DNA of 64,000 bases from Tridacna crocea. Lineage: Eukaryota; Mollusca; Bivalvia; Cardiida; Cardiidae. Numbering within the stretch: position 1 is the stretch's first letter; each line of letters starts with the position of its first letter. Of the stretch, positions 10,341-21,800 are shown one piece after another. The notes beneath the pieces were generated by a model, which did not search any database, was not told where the DNA came from, and saw only the letters and a list, made by a program, of their open reading frames with translations. The stretch lies in assembly GCA_943736015.1 (NCBI GenBank), contig OX031070.1, positions 37,254,173-37,318,172 of the forward strand, read 5' to 3'. The translations under genes and the position numbers were made by a program.

Positions 10341-10509
10341 AGGTAAACTTCAATAAACAAACAAAATCTGTTGGAGAGAAGGGGAGGGCTCAACATCTGA
10401 AACCCTGTAATTTCAATATCAAGATCCATCAATTTGATTGTCACCTGTAGATATCTGTTTACCTTGTCCTCTAGTTCTTTACCTATATATGGTCGTTACT
10501 CTGGTTTGA

Positions 10510-10740
10510 TTGACTGAATGGTGTTTGATGCAGCTTTCAACATTAATTCATTTATATCATAGTGATAGTTCACAGCCATATTCGGGTATGTCCTGTGTTT
10601 CTCCAGTACTAGGCTAGGGCTTTGAAGTGTCTTGCCCAAGGACACTCCAATGAAAAATCCAGCGCATCCAATGAGGCTCAAACCTGGGATCTCCAGATTT
10701 CAAGTTCCACACTTTACCACTGAGCCAATCAGGACCCCCT
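10510..10740 (-). mobile_element. tRNA-derived SINE (family S2)
   Basis: Minus strand: TGGCTCAGTGGTAAAG A box, AGGTTTGAGCC B-box-like, then CAAGACACTTCAAAGCCCTA shared with 30310 and 53640. Confidence 0.65.
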
Positions 10741-10759
10741 GGTGCTGTTGGAACAGGAT

Positions 10760-10994
10760 ATTCCTTACCACGTAATCCCGACTTTTTAACGACTCTGAGA
10801 AGTAGGCCTTCTGAAAACATTGTAGGAAAAGGAGAAAATGCTAGTAACCATCATTTTCTCTTTTTCCAACAATGTTTTCTATCCTTTCTAAATCAAATTT
10901 TCATTTGTTAACCACATTTTTTTGGTCGTCTCACAGTCTGCAAATTCTTTCAATTTGGTCTGGTCCAAAATTTTGTTGTATGGTAACAAGTTAA
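10760..10994 (+). mobile_element. TP element
   Basis: CTTACCACGTAATCCCGAC start, GGTAACAAGTTAA end. Confidence 0.75.
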
Positions 10995-11099
10995 TGCATC
11001 TCTGGTTACCAGCATTTTCGCCTTTTGCTACATTGTTTACAAAAGCCTTTTTAGTCAGTGAAGTTATAACTCGGGACAAGTTATGATAAAAAGGGTTAA
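10995..11099 (-). repeat. TP half (right palindrome arm and short arm only)
   Basis: GGTTACCAGCATTTTCGCC then a rebuilt end AAAAAGGGTTAA. The last part recurs at 12131-12243. Confidence 0.55.
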
Positions 11100-11165
11100 T
11101 TTCAATGGGTCTAGAAGGTCTGTCTGGTAAACATAATGGTAATTAGCGTGGGTGTTTTGCAACAT
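11061..11165 (+). repeat. Local duplication, copy 1
   Basis: GAAGTTATAACTCGGGACAA through TAATTAGCGTGGGTGTT; same segment at 12131-12243. Confidence 0.65.
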
Positions 11166-11265
11166 GACTTAACTTAGCCAAAAATCAAAATGATTTATGA
11201 TATATGGTTATGATGGTGCCAAAATAAACCTTTTCAACCACTTTACCACCAAACCTCCCAAATAG

Positions 11266-11605
11266 TTAAAATCTTTACCACACAACCCAGAATTTCAACA
11301 ACTCTTTAGAAAGAAGCCTTTTAACTCATTACCAAACAACAATATTTTAGGCTTGTCTAAATTGAAAGCATTTGCAGACAACAAAATAAAACTGACTGAA
11401 AATTTGCAATTTATTTTGTGAAGGGCAGAAAACAATGTGGGAAAAGGAGAAAATGCTGGTAACCAGCATTTTCTCCTTTTCCCACAATGTTTTCTAAAGT
11501 TTTCTTTTTCAGGGGCGTCAAAAGTAGGGATTGTGTGGTAATGGGTTAAAAACATTTTGGGAAAAGGAGAAAATATGGTGGTAACCTTTCGAAAGACTAA
11601 TCCCA
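11266..11605 (+). mobile_element. TP element interrupted by another TP copy, right side lost
   Basis: TTAAAATCTTTACCACACAA start; short arm to AGAAGCCTTTTAA. It resumes after the insert as AAACATTTTGGGAAAAGGAG. Confidence 0.75.
11321..11549 (-). mobile_element. TP element nested in an older TP copy
   Basis: TTAA at both ends. It sits where the outer copy's CCTTTTGAAAAC would read CCTTTTAAAAAC. The palindrome is perfect apart from its first bases. Confidence 0.85.
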
Positions 11606-11789
11606 TTACATTTTATGAAATTTTTGTGATTTCAAAAATTTCGCAAACTTTCTTGTTTGAATATTTTATAACAGGTATACCAACAAATGAAAATTGTCTT
11701 GAATTCACAAACCTTTCTGTATGCAAAATGTCTGTAATCAGCAATTTCGCCACATGTATATTATATACTAGTACAGTATTTGATTGACA

Positions 11790-12019
11790 TTAATCCATTA
11801 CCACACAATCCCTACTTTTGACGCCCCTGAGAAAGAAGCCGGTAGAAAACATTGTGGGAAAAGGAGAAAATGCTGGTAACCAGCATTTTCTCCTTTTCCA
11901 ACAATGTTTTCTACCCTTCACAAAACAAAATGTCAAATTTGCAGTCACTTTTATTTTGTCGTCTGCAAATGCTTTCAGTTTGGACCAGTCTATAATATTG
12001 TTGTTTGGTAATGAGTTAA
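11790..12019 (+). mobile_element. TP element
   Basis: TTAA at both ends; right arm CTTTTCCAACAATG has one mismatch. Confidence 0.85.
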
Positions 12020-12130
12020 TTTTGACTTGTCTTTATAATTACATTCTGTACCATTGGACTAGTGTACTAATTTTGTGGTTGGAAAAAGTGTTATATTTTA
12101 CTTGTATAAATGAAACAAATACCCTTGTCT

Positions 12131-12243
12131 TGAAGTTATAACTCAGGACAAGTTATGTGAAAAAGGGTTAATTTTGATGGGTCTAAAATGTCTGTCTCGT
12201 AAAGGTAATGGTAATTAGCATGGGTGTTGTGCAACATCAGTAA
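12131..12243 (+). repeat. Local duplication, copy 2
   Basis: GAAGTTATAACTCAGGACAA through TAATTAGCATGGGTGTT, matching 11061-11165. Confidence 0.65.
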
Positions 12244-12512
12244 TAAGCTGGTAACTCAGTCGGTAGCATACAGGACTTCAGAATAGGGGGGTCACTGGTT
12301 AGATCTTCTGCTTGACCAGTTTCTTTCTAAGGATTGATGACAATCATTGCGACAGGATTCATTTCTCTCTGACAACTTGCTGTTGCTTTGGAGATGGTTA
12401 TATGGGAAAGAAGTCTATTACTTGGGAACAATATTGCAGGTAGAAATGGTAAAAGAGACTCAATAAAAGCATGGATAAGTGCTTTGGCAGCCACAAAATG
12501 ACATTAAACTCC
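12244..12512 (+). mobile_element. S1 SINE, near full length
   Basis: Head GGTAACTCAGTCGGTAGCAT, then body TTGCGACAGGATTCATTTC and CATGGATAAGTGC. Confidence 0.7.
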
Positions 12513-12558
12513 ATACATCAACAACGATTTGAATGTAACATAAAGGGTTAAAACTGTG

Positions 12559-12784
12559 TTTAGCCCTTTACCGCACCATTCGAAGTTTTGTAAGTGACCT
12601 TGAGGAAGAAGCCTTGCAAAAATAATTTGAAAAAAAAAAGAGAAAATGTTGATCATCAGAATTTTCTCCTTATCCATCAATGTTATCGATCCTTCCAAAG
12701 ACATATTGTAGTTTTTGTTGTCTGCAAATGCTTTGAATTTAAATGGGCCTAAACTCTAAATTTTGTCTTTCGGTAAAGAGTTAA
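12559..12784 (+). mobile_element. TP element, diverged
   Basis: CCCTTTACCGCACCATTCG start; the palindrome is diverged (TGATCATCA centre); TTAA end shared with the next copy. Confidence 0.7.
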
Positions 12785-13009
12785 CCCTTTACCAGACGAC
12801 AAATTTTTAGCCCTTTTCAAATTGAAAGCATTTGCAGACGACAATTTCAATGTGGATCAAATGGTGCAACTGTTTATTGATAGGATAGAAAACATTGTGG
12901 GAAAAGGAGAAAATGCTGGTTACCAGCATTTTCTCCTTTTCCCACAATGTTTTCAAAAGGCTTGTTTCCAAGGGTCGTCAAAAGTCGACATTGTGTGGTA
13001 AAGGGTTAA
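12781..13009 (-). mobile_element. TP element
   Basis: TTAA at both ends; long perfect palindrome centred on GGTTACC. Confidence 0.9.
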
Positions 13010-13114
13010 TTAACATAGGAGTCTATCTTCTGACTCAACATAGGCAAAAACTTGTCTACATCACCTGTGCTGTGAACCCTTAGGGTGCTAAGAGTGAATC
13101 AAATCCCTTTTGTG

Positions 13115-13190
13115 GCCAGTATAGATCAAGATCAGACTGCACAGAACGTGCAGTCTGATCTTGGATCTTCACTATCTGATAAGGAGTTAT
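13115..13190. repeat. Family C hairpin
   Basis: AGATCAGACTGCACAGAACG followed by its complement TGCAGTCTGATCTTGGATC. Confidence 0.65.
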
Positions 13191-13282
13191 TTTTCCCCAC
13201 TAATAAATAACATGAAATTGCAATATTTGGGTTTTGGACTATTGGTTGTAAAGTTTTATGTAACTTGTTAGGAGGTTGAGGG

Positions 13283-13507
13283 TTAAATCTTTACTGCATA
13301 GTATGGGCCTTTAACAATCCTAGGAAAAAAGCCTTTTGAAAACATTGTGGGAAAAGGAGAAAATGCTGGTAACCAGCATTTTCCCCTTTTCCCACAATGT
13401 TTTCTACCCTTTCAAAGAACAATTGCACCATTTGAGCCACATTGAAATTGTCGTCTGCAAATGCTTTCAATTTAGACAAGGCTAAAATTTTGTCATCTGG
13501 TAAAGGG
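13283..13507 (+). mobile_element. TP element
   Basis: TTAAATCTTTACTGCATAG start; the right end GGTAAAGGG lacks TTAA. Confidence 0.75.
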
Positions 13508-13749
13508 CACACAAGCATGATTTTCTTTACTTATTCATTTTGCTTTAAATTTGTGCTGAGCTTATGAAGCATTTGAAGCAGTTATATATATGGAAATATC
13601 TGTACTGTGAGTGGTACTATTTTTTGGCGAGTAGTGACTGTCTTATCGCTGGGTACTATATTCCGTGGGTAAACATGTCATTTTTCTGTTACATCTTGGA
13701 ACTAAGATAAAAGTTCATTTTTTTTTTTTTAAATTAATTCTGTATGACG

Positions 13750-13915
13750 AGATTTAATGACCATCAAGAAGAAGGTTTGAAAAAATTGAGTAAGGCAGTT
13801 TTGTCTCCTTTTCCAGCAATGTTTTCTGCCATATAACTCGTAAAATTTCATCATTCTGTCATCAGTGGTTCCTTCGTTACAAATATATCAATATGCAAAA
13901 GTCTAAAATGTTTAT
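13750..13915 (+). repeat. TP fragment, degenerate
   Basis: CATCAAGAAGAAGGTTTGAA and CCTTTTCCAGCAATGTTTTC. Confidence 0.45.
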
Positions 13916-14151
13916 TTAACCCTTTTCCAAATGACAGAATTGTAAACTGGTTCAATTTGAAAGCACTTGCAGACAACACATTAAATATGGTTCAAATGAT
14001 TGCTTTTGTCTTTTAAGTAAGGGTACAAAACATTGTGGAAAAAAAGGAGAAAATGCTGGTTACCAGCATTTTCTCCTTTTTTTCCACAATGTTTTCAATA
14101 GCCTTCTCCCTCAGGGTTGTTCAAACTAAGGATTGTATGGAAAAAGGTTAA
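13916..14151 (-). mobile_element. TP element with matched arm changes
   Basis: TTAA at both ends. GTGG plus seven A plus GGAG in the left arm is mirrored by CTCC plus seven T plus CCAC in the right. Confidence 0.85.
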
Positions 14152-14407
14152 CTTGCAAGCTTGACCTTTTGAAAGACAGTTTAGCTGATAAGATTCAGTT
14201 TTGTTAAAAGATTAAGCATGCATTTTGTTGTCAGCAAGTTGAACATTTTGTTATATTTTTTACTTTGACTAAAGCAAGTTTGCCATAAAAGTGGAAGCTC
14301 AAGGGATTTTTATTGTCGTGCCTTTTGGCCCCTGGCCTAGTACTTGCTTGCCATATGAATACTTTGAAACATTTTAGAACAAAAATATCAGGGATACCAT
14401 TTTCACA

Positions 14408-14634
14408 TTAACTTGTGTATCACACATTATTTTAGACTCATCTGATTTTAAACCACTTGCAGATGGCAAAATATGTGTGACTAAATAATTAAAATTTGTT
14501 TTTGAAAGGGAAGAAAACATTTTAGAACAAGGAGAAAATGATGTTAACCAGCATCTTGGCCTTTTCTCACAGTAGTTTCAAAAGCTTTGTTTCTCTGGGT
14601 TGTTAAAACTCTGGGTTGTTTGCTAATGGGTTTA
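14408..14634 (-). mobile_element. TP element, diverged
   Basis: All parts recognisable (GCAGATGGCAAAAT, AAGGAGAAAATG, GCTAATGGG) but no longer palindromic; one of the oldest copies. Confidence 0.65.
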
Positions 14635-14781
14635 GACATCAGGTTGTAAGGATCAAAAGAACTGTAAAGAATATAGATTAGTTTGACAGTGACTTATTAT
14701 CAGAATTTACAACTTCTTCAGTCACCATCAGCATTTCAAACTAGACATCTATCTTGGTAATTACCTCATTAGACAAAAAAC

Positions 14782-15891
14782 ATGAGTAAGGACAGTGAAA
14801 GTACATCTAGTGAAAATAACAATGTGTATAAAACACCACCTATCAGGATTGGGACTGGACTTCATAGGTCTAAACTTGTCTCTGGTGGATCACAAATAAA
14901 AACCTCTACAAGGCTCAGTTCTGCTTTAACAACACCAACTAGAGTAAATATCTCTAGTTCTGGATTGACACCAGTTAGTCGGACAAATTCTGAACGATAT
15001 CAAAGTGCATACAGTCGTCTGGGTGCAAATAAAAACACTAGTTCCCCATCGCTTAATGACCAAGATACTCTCACTGATGACACAAAAGGAGGAAGAAGTT
15101 TCCAGACATCGACTGACACATACAGAAAATATTCCGCTAAGAGAGCAAGTTATCCAGCAGTGCTATCTCCAAACTTAGGAGATACACCAACTCAGGGATT
15201 AAAGGCTTACTCATCCACTGAAAAGCTGAGGGGAAGCATACAGCAAGAAGGTCCAACTGGTGTACAAAAAGGTTCATTAGATGGAAGTAATACCAATGTT
15301 GTTGAGGGTGACATTGCAGACAGAAAAGGACATGATCTACCAGTGAACTCTCTGTTAGATGAACAAGAAAAACTGAGCAATAATACTAGGATGCCAAACA
15401 ATATGGTGTCACCTGCCAAGATGTCTCCGTATGTCACAGAAATTAATCAAGAGACTTCACCTCAAATACCTAATAGCACTAACAGGAAAGAAAATGACAA
15501 ACTAAATATCAACAGTAACATAGAAAACACTGATAGGGCTAGAAAACCTGGATCTTACACAAATAGTATTCAATCTGACAATGATGGTTTTGCACTTCAG
15601 AACTATGTCATTCCACCAAGACGTCGTCATGGCAACAAATTTAAAGAGACACATGATTCACCAAAAGAAACAAGTGTGGTTGAAAAAAGTGTACAAAATG
15701 ACACAATTAAAACTAGCAAAGATTTGGGAAGTGGGACCTTAGGAATCGTTAACTCAGCACCTGTTTCAAGTGTTGTAAGAAATGAAAACAATAACCTGAT
15801 TGACTATACAGATGATATAGATGGTGTACCTAAGCCTATGCAGAGAACAAGAAGGAGGTTGACAAAACGGAAGATGAGTTTCAAAAAACTG
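14782..15891 (+). CDS. SEPTIN4/5-like: Septin coding exon 1 (N-terminal extension, residues 1-370)
   Basis: Open for 370 codons, then CTG|GTAAGA donor (phase 0). Composition is Ser/Thr/Asn/Lys-rich without a recognisable domain. It ends with a basic patch, [16 protein letters not shown]. The frame runs on 21 codons into the intron before a stop. It is the longest open frame in the window and the largest stretch free of repeats. Confidence 0.93.
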
Positions 15892-18800
15892 GTAAGATCT
15901 CTTAATTATGAGATGAATTGTTTCATGTTTAATGTGTATGTAGATATACTTAAGTAAAAGAAAAATAGCCCAGAATTCAGTCAGATTTTAAACTTGTACC
16001 ATCATAGATTGGCAAAAGTTCAGATGGAAGGGAAACAATTGTACATCATGTCTTTGTAGTTCATATTATTTACACTTAACCCTTTACCCCATAAGGCATT
16101 TCTATGGTATCTCTAATTGACCCTAAATAACAGCAAGGATGAAGCCGTTTCTTATGTGTATATGACACCTTTTGAAAATGTAGAAAACATTCGTCAACAC
16201 TCGTCACGAGCAATTTCACCTTTTGCCACAATGTTTTCCAAAGGCTCCTACAAGCAATGTGTAGAAATGAGTATCTATGGAGTAAAGGGTTAACTCAACC
16301 AGAACCAGGAAGGCTTTGATAATTGCCTTCTTCAGTAAAAAAGGATCTGACATAACTGAGATAATTTGAGATAAACTGTTATGAAATAAGTCATCTTCTT
16401 TAATTTAAAAGTAGTACATGTATTGGTTAATTATACCCCCCACACCATAGTGGAGGGGGTATACTGGAATCGCCATAACTATCTGTCTGTCTGTCCGTCC
16501 ATAGACGCAAATTTGTCTCGAGCAATATCCCAACAGTTTTTTATGTACTGAACTCAAATTTATACACATGTTCCTATATTTATGAAATTGTACATGTGCA
16601 ATTTTCATGACCCTGACACGATTTGTTACAGAATTATCTCTCCTTGAACTTTTTTCAACTCTTACTTTTGTACCAAACCATTCTGCATTCTGTAACAAAG
16701 ACCTGTCTTTGTGACAAGGAGCTGGTGGAGGGTATAATCACTTTCAGTGATAGCTCTAGTTGGATGACACTTCAGGAAATAGTAGATTTCCAAATAGAAC
16801 AGTTAACCCATTACCACACAATCCCTACTTTTGACACCCCTGAGAAAGAAGCCTTTTGAAAACACTGTAGGAAAAGGAGAAAATGCTGGTAACCAGCATT
16901 TTCTCCTTTTCCCACAGTGTTTTCTACCCTTCACAAAACAAATTTCAAGTTTTCAGTCACTTTTATTTTGTCATCTGCAAATGCTTTCAATTTGGACCAG
17001 TCTAAAATATTGTCGTTTGATAATGACTTAACTTATTTACAGTGGTTTCATAAAAGTCTGAAAAAATAAAATGGCATCAGGGACCTGCCCAATAAACATA
17101 TATACATATTTTTAACCAGTTGCATATTACCTTCTATTCACTCTTTATCAGTGCTTAAAAGTAAGTCAAAAAGTGTGGTGTCCGTGGTTGTGAGGTAGAG
17201 CGTTGGCCTCGTACCAGTAGGTCCTGAGTTTGATACCCGGGAGTGGGTGTAAACTTTGTGACTTTTCATTGGCCCACACATTCAGCACAAGTACTGGTGT
17301 AGTTCCCAGAATCGAGAGAGATTAGTATCAGTTGTAAGAACTTGTTTCTCGTTTAAAGATAAATAAATATGTTTAGGTCAAAAGCCCGCACATTCAGGTA
17401 GCTGAAAAATCAACAGAGGGGTAGTGCCATACAAGTAAATATTTGGCAAAGAAGGTGGTCATACCTTCAGAGACACTCTTGCATTGTGGAGGAGAAAATG
17501 TTGGTAACCAGCATTTTTTCCTTTCTTCTCAATGTTTTCTACTGTATGAGCTAGATTTCTTGTTATGAATGAAGTTTAATTTGTAGTCTCATAATGCTCT
17601 CTCTTTTGACGTGGCTAAAATTTTGTTGTCTGATAAAAGTGTCGAAGTAATTGGAGCAGAAAGTTGTAAATATAGAAGCTGATGTGTTATAAAAGATAAT
17701 TTAATCCTTTACCTGACAATCCCAAGTTTAATGGATATGGGGGAAAAAGGCTTTAAAAACACTGGGGGAAAAGGAGAAAATGCTGGTAACCAGCATTTTC
17801 TCCTATTCCACAGTGTTTTCTACCCTTCCAAAGACGAATTTTAGTGTTTTTAGGTCAAACAGAATTCATTGTCTGCAAAATATGGTTTCAATTTGTACCA
17901 GCCTAAAATTCTGTCGTTTAAATAATAAAGATTGAATACTTACTTTGCCTTATTACTTGCAAAAAACCCTAAATTGGGTTTGAGTTATGTCCTTATGGAA
18001 ATTTGTTTTTAGATTTTGTCCACAAAGAATATTTAAAGTTTAGAAAAATCTGATGTTGCTTTTTGAAAAAAAATGTAAATTGAAATCCTGGACCATATCA
18101 TAATTGAGTGGTCAGCTGTTGTTCAGTAACATTCAAGTGTCATCCAGCCCAAATGAAATTTCATTTCTCAAAGAAAAAGTAATTTACAAACTTCACACAA
18201 AAAGTTAGAGTGGTGCCCCCTGGCAAAGATCTTAACTTCTGATTTGTAAATCTTTGTAGTTGACGTTTTAACTCTTTACCACACAACAAAATTTCAGACT
18301 GGTTCAAATTGAAAGCATTTGCAGACGACAAAATAAAGGTGACTAAAAAGTTGAAATTTGTTCTGGGAAGGGTAGAAAACACTGTGGGAAAAGGAGAAAA
18401 TGCTGGTTACCAGCATTTTCTACTTTTCCTACAGTGTTTTCAAAAGGCTTCTTTCTCAGGGGCATCAAAAGTAGGGATTCTGTGGTAATGGATTAACCCT
18501 TTATCTCACAATCCAAAATTTCAACGACTTTGAAAAAGAAGCCCTTTGATAACATTTTGGGTGAAAAGGAGAAAATGCTGGTAACCAACATCAGATCTTC
18601 TCTGTTCACCCCCGCTATGTTTTCTACCATATCAAAGACATATGCCACACTTTAATTTGCTGTCTGCATATTCTTTCAATTTGGACTAGTCAAATATTTT
18701 GTTGCTTGGTGAAGAGTTAACTGATATAGATTTATTTTCAAAATCTTGTCGCCTTCAAACCTGAATAAAATGGACATGTTTTGTCAGTATGTTAGAGTCG

Positions 18801-21800
18801 CTGGCCAGCCGGTTCATTAATTTAAATGACAGAAGGGGCAAAATAACTAGTCAACAGAATCAGTTCCTTGCTGCGTCAATGCAATAAGATGTAAGATGAT
18901 TTTTATACCCCGCAAAACGAATGTTTTCGGGGTTATACTGAAATCAGCCTGTCTGTCCGTTTGTCTGTCCGTCTGTCTGTGCATTGGTCCATGTATCCAT
19001 CTGTGTACAAAATTAGTAATTTTGTGTCGCAAACTCCTCCTACAGTTTTCCTTCAATTATATTTGAAACTTTGCACATATACTGATCATATATTGAAGAC
19101 TTGCAAGATGCAATTTTCAAATGTGAACTCCTCCTGGTTTAGGAATTATCTTCCCTTGAATTTGACACTTTTTTTTTCTGTCAAAGCACTATCGGGGGGA
19201 ATTAAGTCACATTCAGTGACGGCTCTAGTTCTGTATTTATAACTATGATGACTTGATATTAATTAAGCAAAATTATGCAATATACATGTATTGCCAGCGG
19301 AGAAATGTGCGTAGGTTCATAACCCTTTACTACTTGGCAGAATGTTAGGCCCATCCAAATCAAAAGTATTTGCAGACGATAATATCATAGTGGCCCAGAC
19401 GATGCAATTTTTCTTTGATAGAGTAGAATTAAAACTTTGTGGGAAAAGAAGAAAATGCTGGTTACCAGCATTTTCTCCTTTTCCCACAAAGTTTCCAAAA
19501 GGTCTCTTCCTCAGGGTCGTTAAAAGTCGTCACTGTGTGGTAAAGGGATAATTAGCCCATCATAATTCAGGTAAGGGATTTGATTAATGGATCACCCAAG
19601 GTTTGCCGTAAGCACAGTTTGGTGGTCAAACCTGAATTGCGTTATACTGTATAACAAATCCGGCACCTTGGCCACTGAGCCATGAGGACCCCCAATGCAA
19701 TTACAGGTAAATGTATCGAAAGACATTTGTCATGTTGAAAAAGATGTCATCTTTCTCCCTGGGGTCAATTGATAATGCTGCATACCTTTACCATTTGCCA
19801 AACGATCCTTTGCCTTTTTAGAGAGAAAGGGTTTTGAAAACACTGTGGGAAAAGGAGAAAATGCTGGTTACCAGCATTTTCTCCTTTTGCCACAATGTTT
19901 TCTACCCTTCCTACAAACATTATGGTACGGTACTACAAAATTATGAGATGCACCAATTTTGATTAATCTTACAAATGTTTCGTTTGGTAAAGAGTTAACT
20001 CTTAGATTTGTACATGTTAATGACTGCTATACTTTATGAAAAAAATGTGAAAAATGGAAGAGTCATTGAGACACCATAACAGTTCTATTTCTCACAATAA
20101 CTTCAATGATTTCTATTTTATCATCTCTAAAACAGGTATCATTTGGGCAATTAGTTTTGGGACAATTATGTCAGATTTTCTTGCACAGAAAGACTGTACA
20201 GAAAAGGGAAACCACTGCACAGAGCATGCAGTTCCTAACGCAGTGACACATTACAATGTGACAGGTCATCGATTTACTCAAAAACCTCGTAACTACAGCT
20301 CGAAACAAGTGCGGAAATTATGATGCCGTAAAATCTGATGGAATAAAAATAGATGGAATAATCCATTGCAAACTGACCATCTCATTATTAAATGAAAAAA
20401 ATCTCAAGGCAAAGAAAAATATGAGCCATGCTTTGTAAAAAGGGGGCTTAATGCATCTCTGTGATGCATGATTTCAAGCAAGTAATCGCATAATTAAGGA
20501 TCCATTAATCCATTTTATCAAACTGCCATCTCAATCATGAGGCAGAATGATCCTTTGGCATGTAAAGAAAATGTAAAGATCACTAAAAGTTCAGGCCTTT
20601 GTCAGGCTGACATGGGTCGATACTTTTAGCAAATGCATCAAGCCCCCTTTTCACAGAGCATGGCTCATATCTACTTGTATTTGGTAAAACCGTGACAAAT
20701 ATCTGTGTGGTTGGCATATCTGACTCTTGACTTCATGGTTGCGGGTTGGATACCTTTCATCTCTGATGCATTTGAGAAAAGAATTACTTGGTAAGAAAGT
20801 GTGTGTGCACTGATTTGAGAAAACAAGGAAACAGACATATAGGTGCACTTGGCACTGTGATATGATCTCAGCTGTTGATATGGTGTTTAACACTAATTCA
20901 ATTAATTCTTAGTGTTCATGCCCTGAAAAAGAAAGCTTTTGAAAATATTGAAAAGGAGAAGATGCTAGTTACAAGCATTTTCTCCTTTTCCCGCAATGTT
21001 TTCTACCCTCCCAGAATGAATTTCAATTTTTGAGTCACATTAATTTCGCCGTCTGCAAATTCCTTCAGTTTGGATCAGTCTGGAATTTTGTCTTTTGGTA
21101 ATGAGTTAAGGGTGAAACATTAACCCATTACCACACAATCCCTACTTCGACGCCCCTGAGAAAGAAGCCTTTAGAAAACATTGTGGGAAAAGGAGAAAAT
21201 GCTGGTAACCAGCATTTTCTCCTTTTCCCACAATATTTTCTACCCTTCACAAAACAAATTTCAAATTTTCAGTTACTTTTATTTTGTCGTCTGCAATTGC
21301 TTTCAATTTGGACCAGTCTGAAATATTGTTGTTTGGTAATGGGTTAATGACATAATGTAACCTGTCAATTAGTTAGTCAACTTAAAGGTATGTTAGACAA
21401 ATTGGCTTTATTTGTAAACGGAGACAGCTGGAAATTATGCATGAAAGGAAAGTGTTTAACCCATTACCAAACGACAATAATTTGGACTGGTCCAATTTGA
21501 AAGCACTTGCAGACGACAAAATAAATGTGACTGAAAAATTGAAATTTGTTCTGGGAAGGGTAGAAAACACTGTGGGAAAAGGAGAAAATGCTGGTTACCA
21601 GCATTTTCTCCTTTTCCTACAGTGTTTTCAAAAGGCTTCTTTCTCAGGGGCGTCAAAAGTAGGGATTGTATGGTACTGGGTTAAATGGACTCAGCCGGTA
21701 AGAGTTATCTACCTTTAGACTTTGAAATATGTTTTGCATGATCAGTATTTAATAGAACGAGTCTGTGTGTTTACCACACTGAGGAGGATTGATTGATTGC

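Noticed and set aside
20054..20323. 89-codon plus-strand frame
   Set aside because: Its end is family D repeat sequence and the rest has no recognisable similarity.
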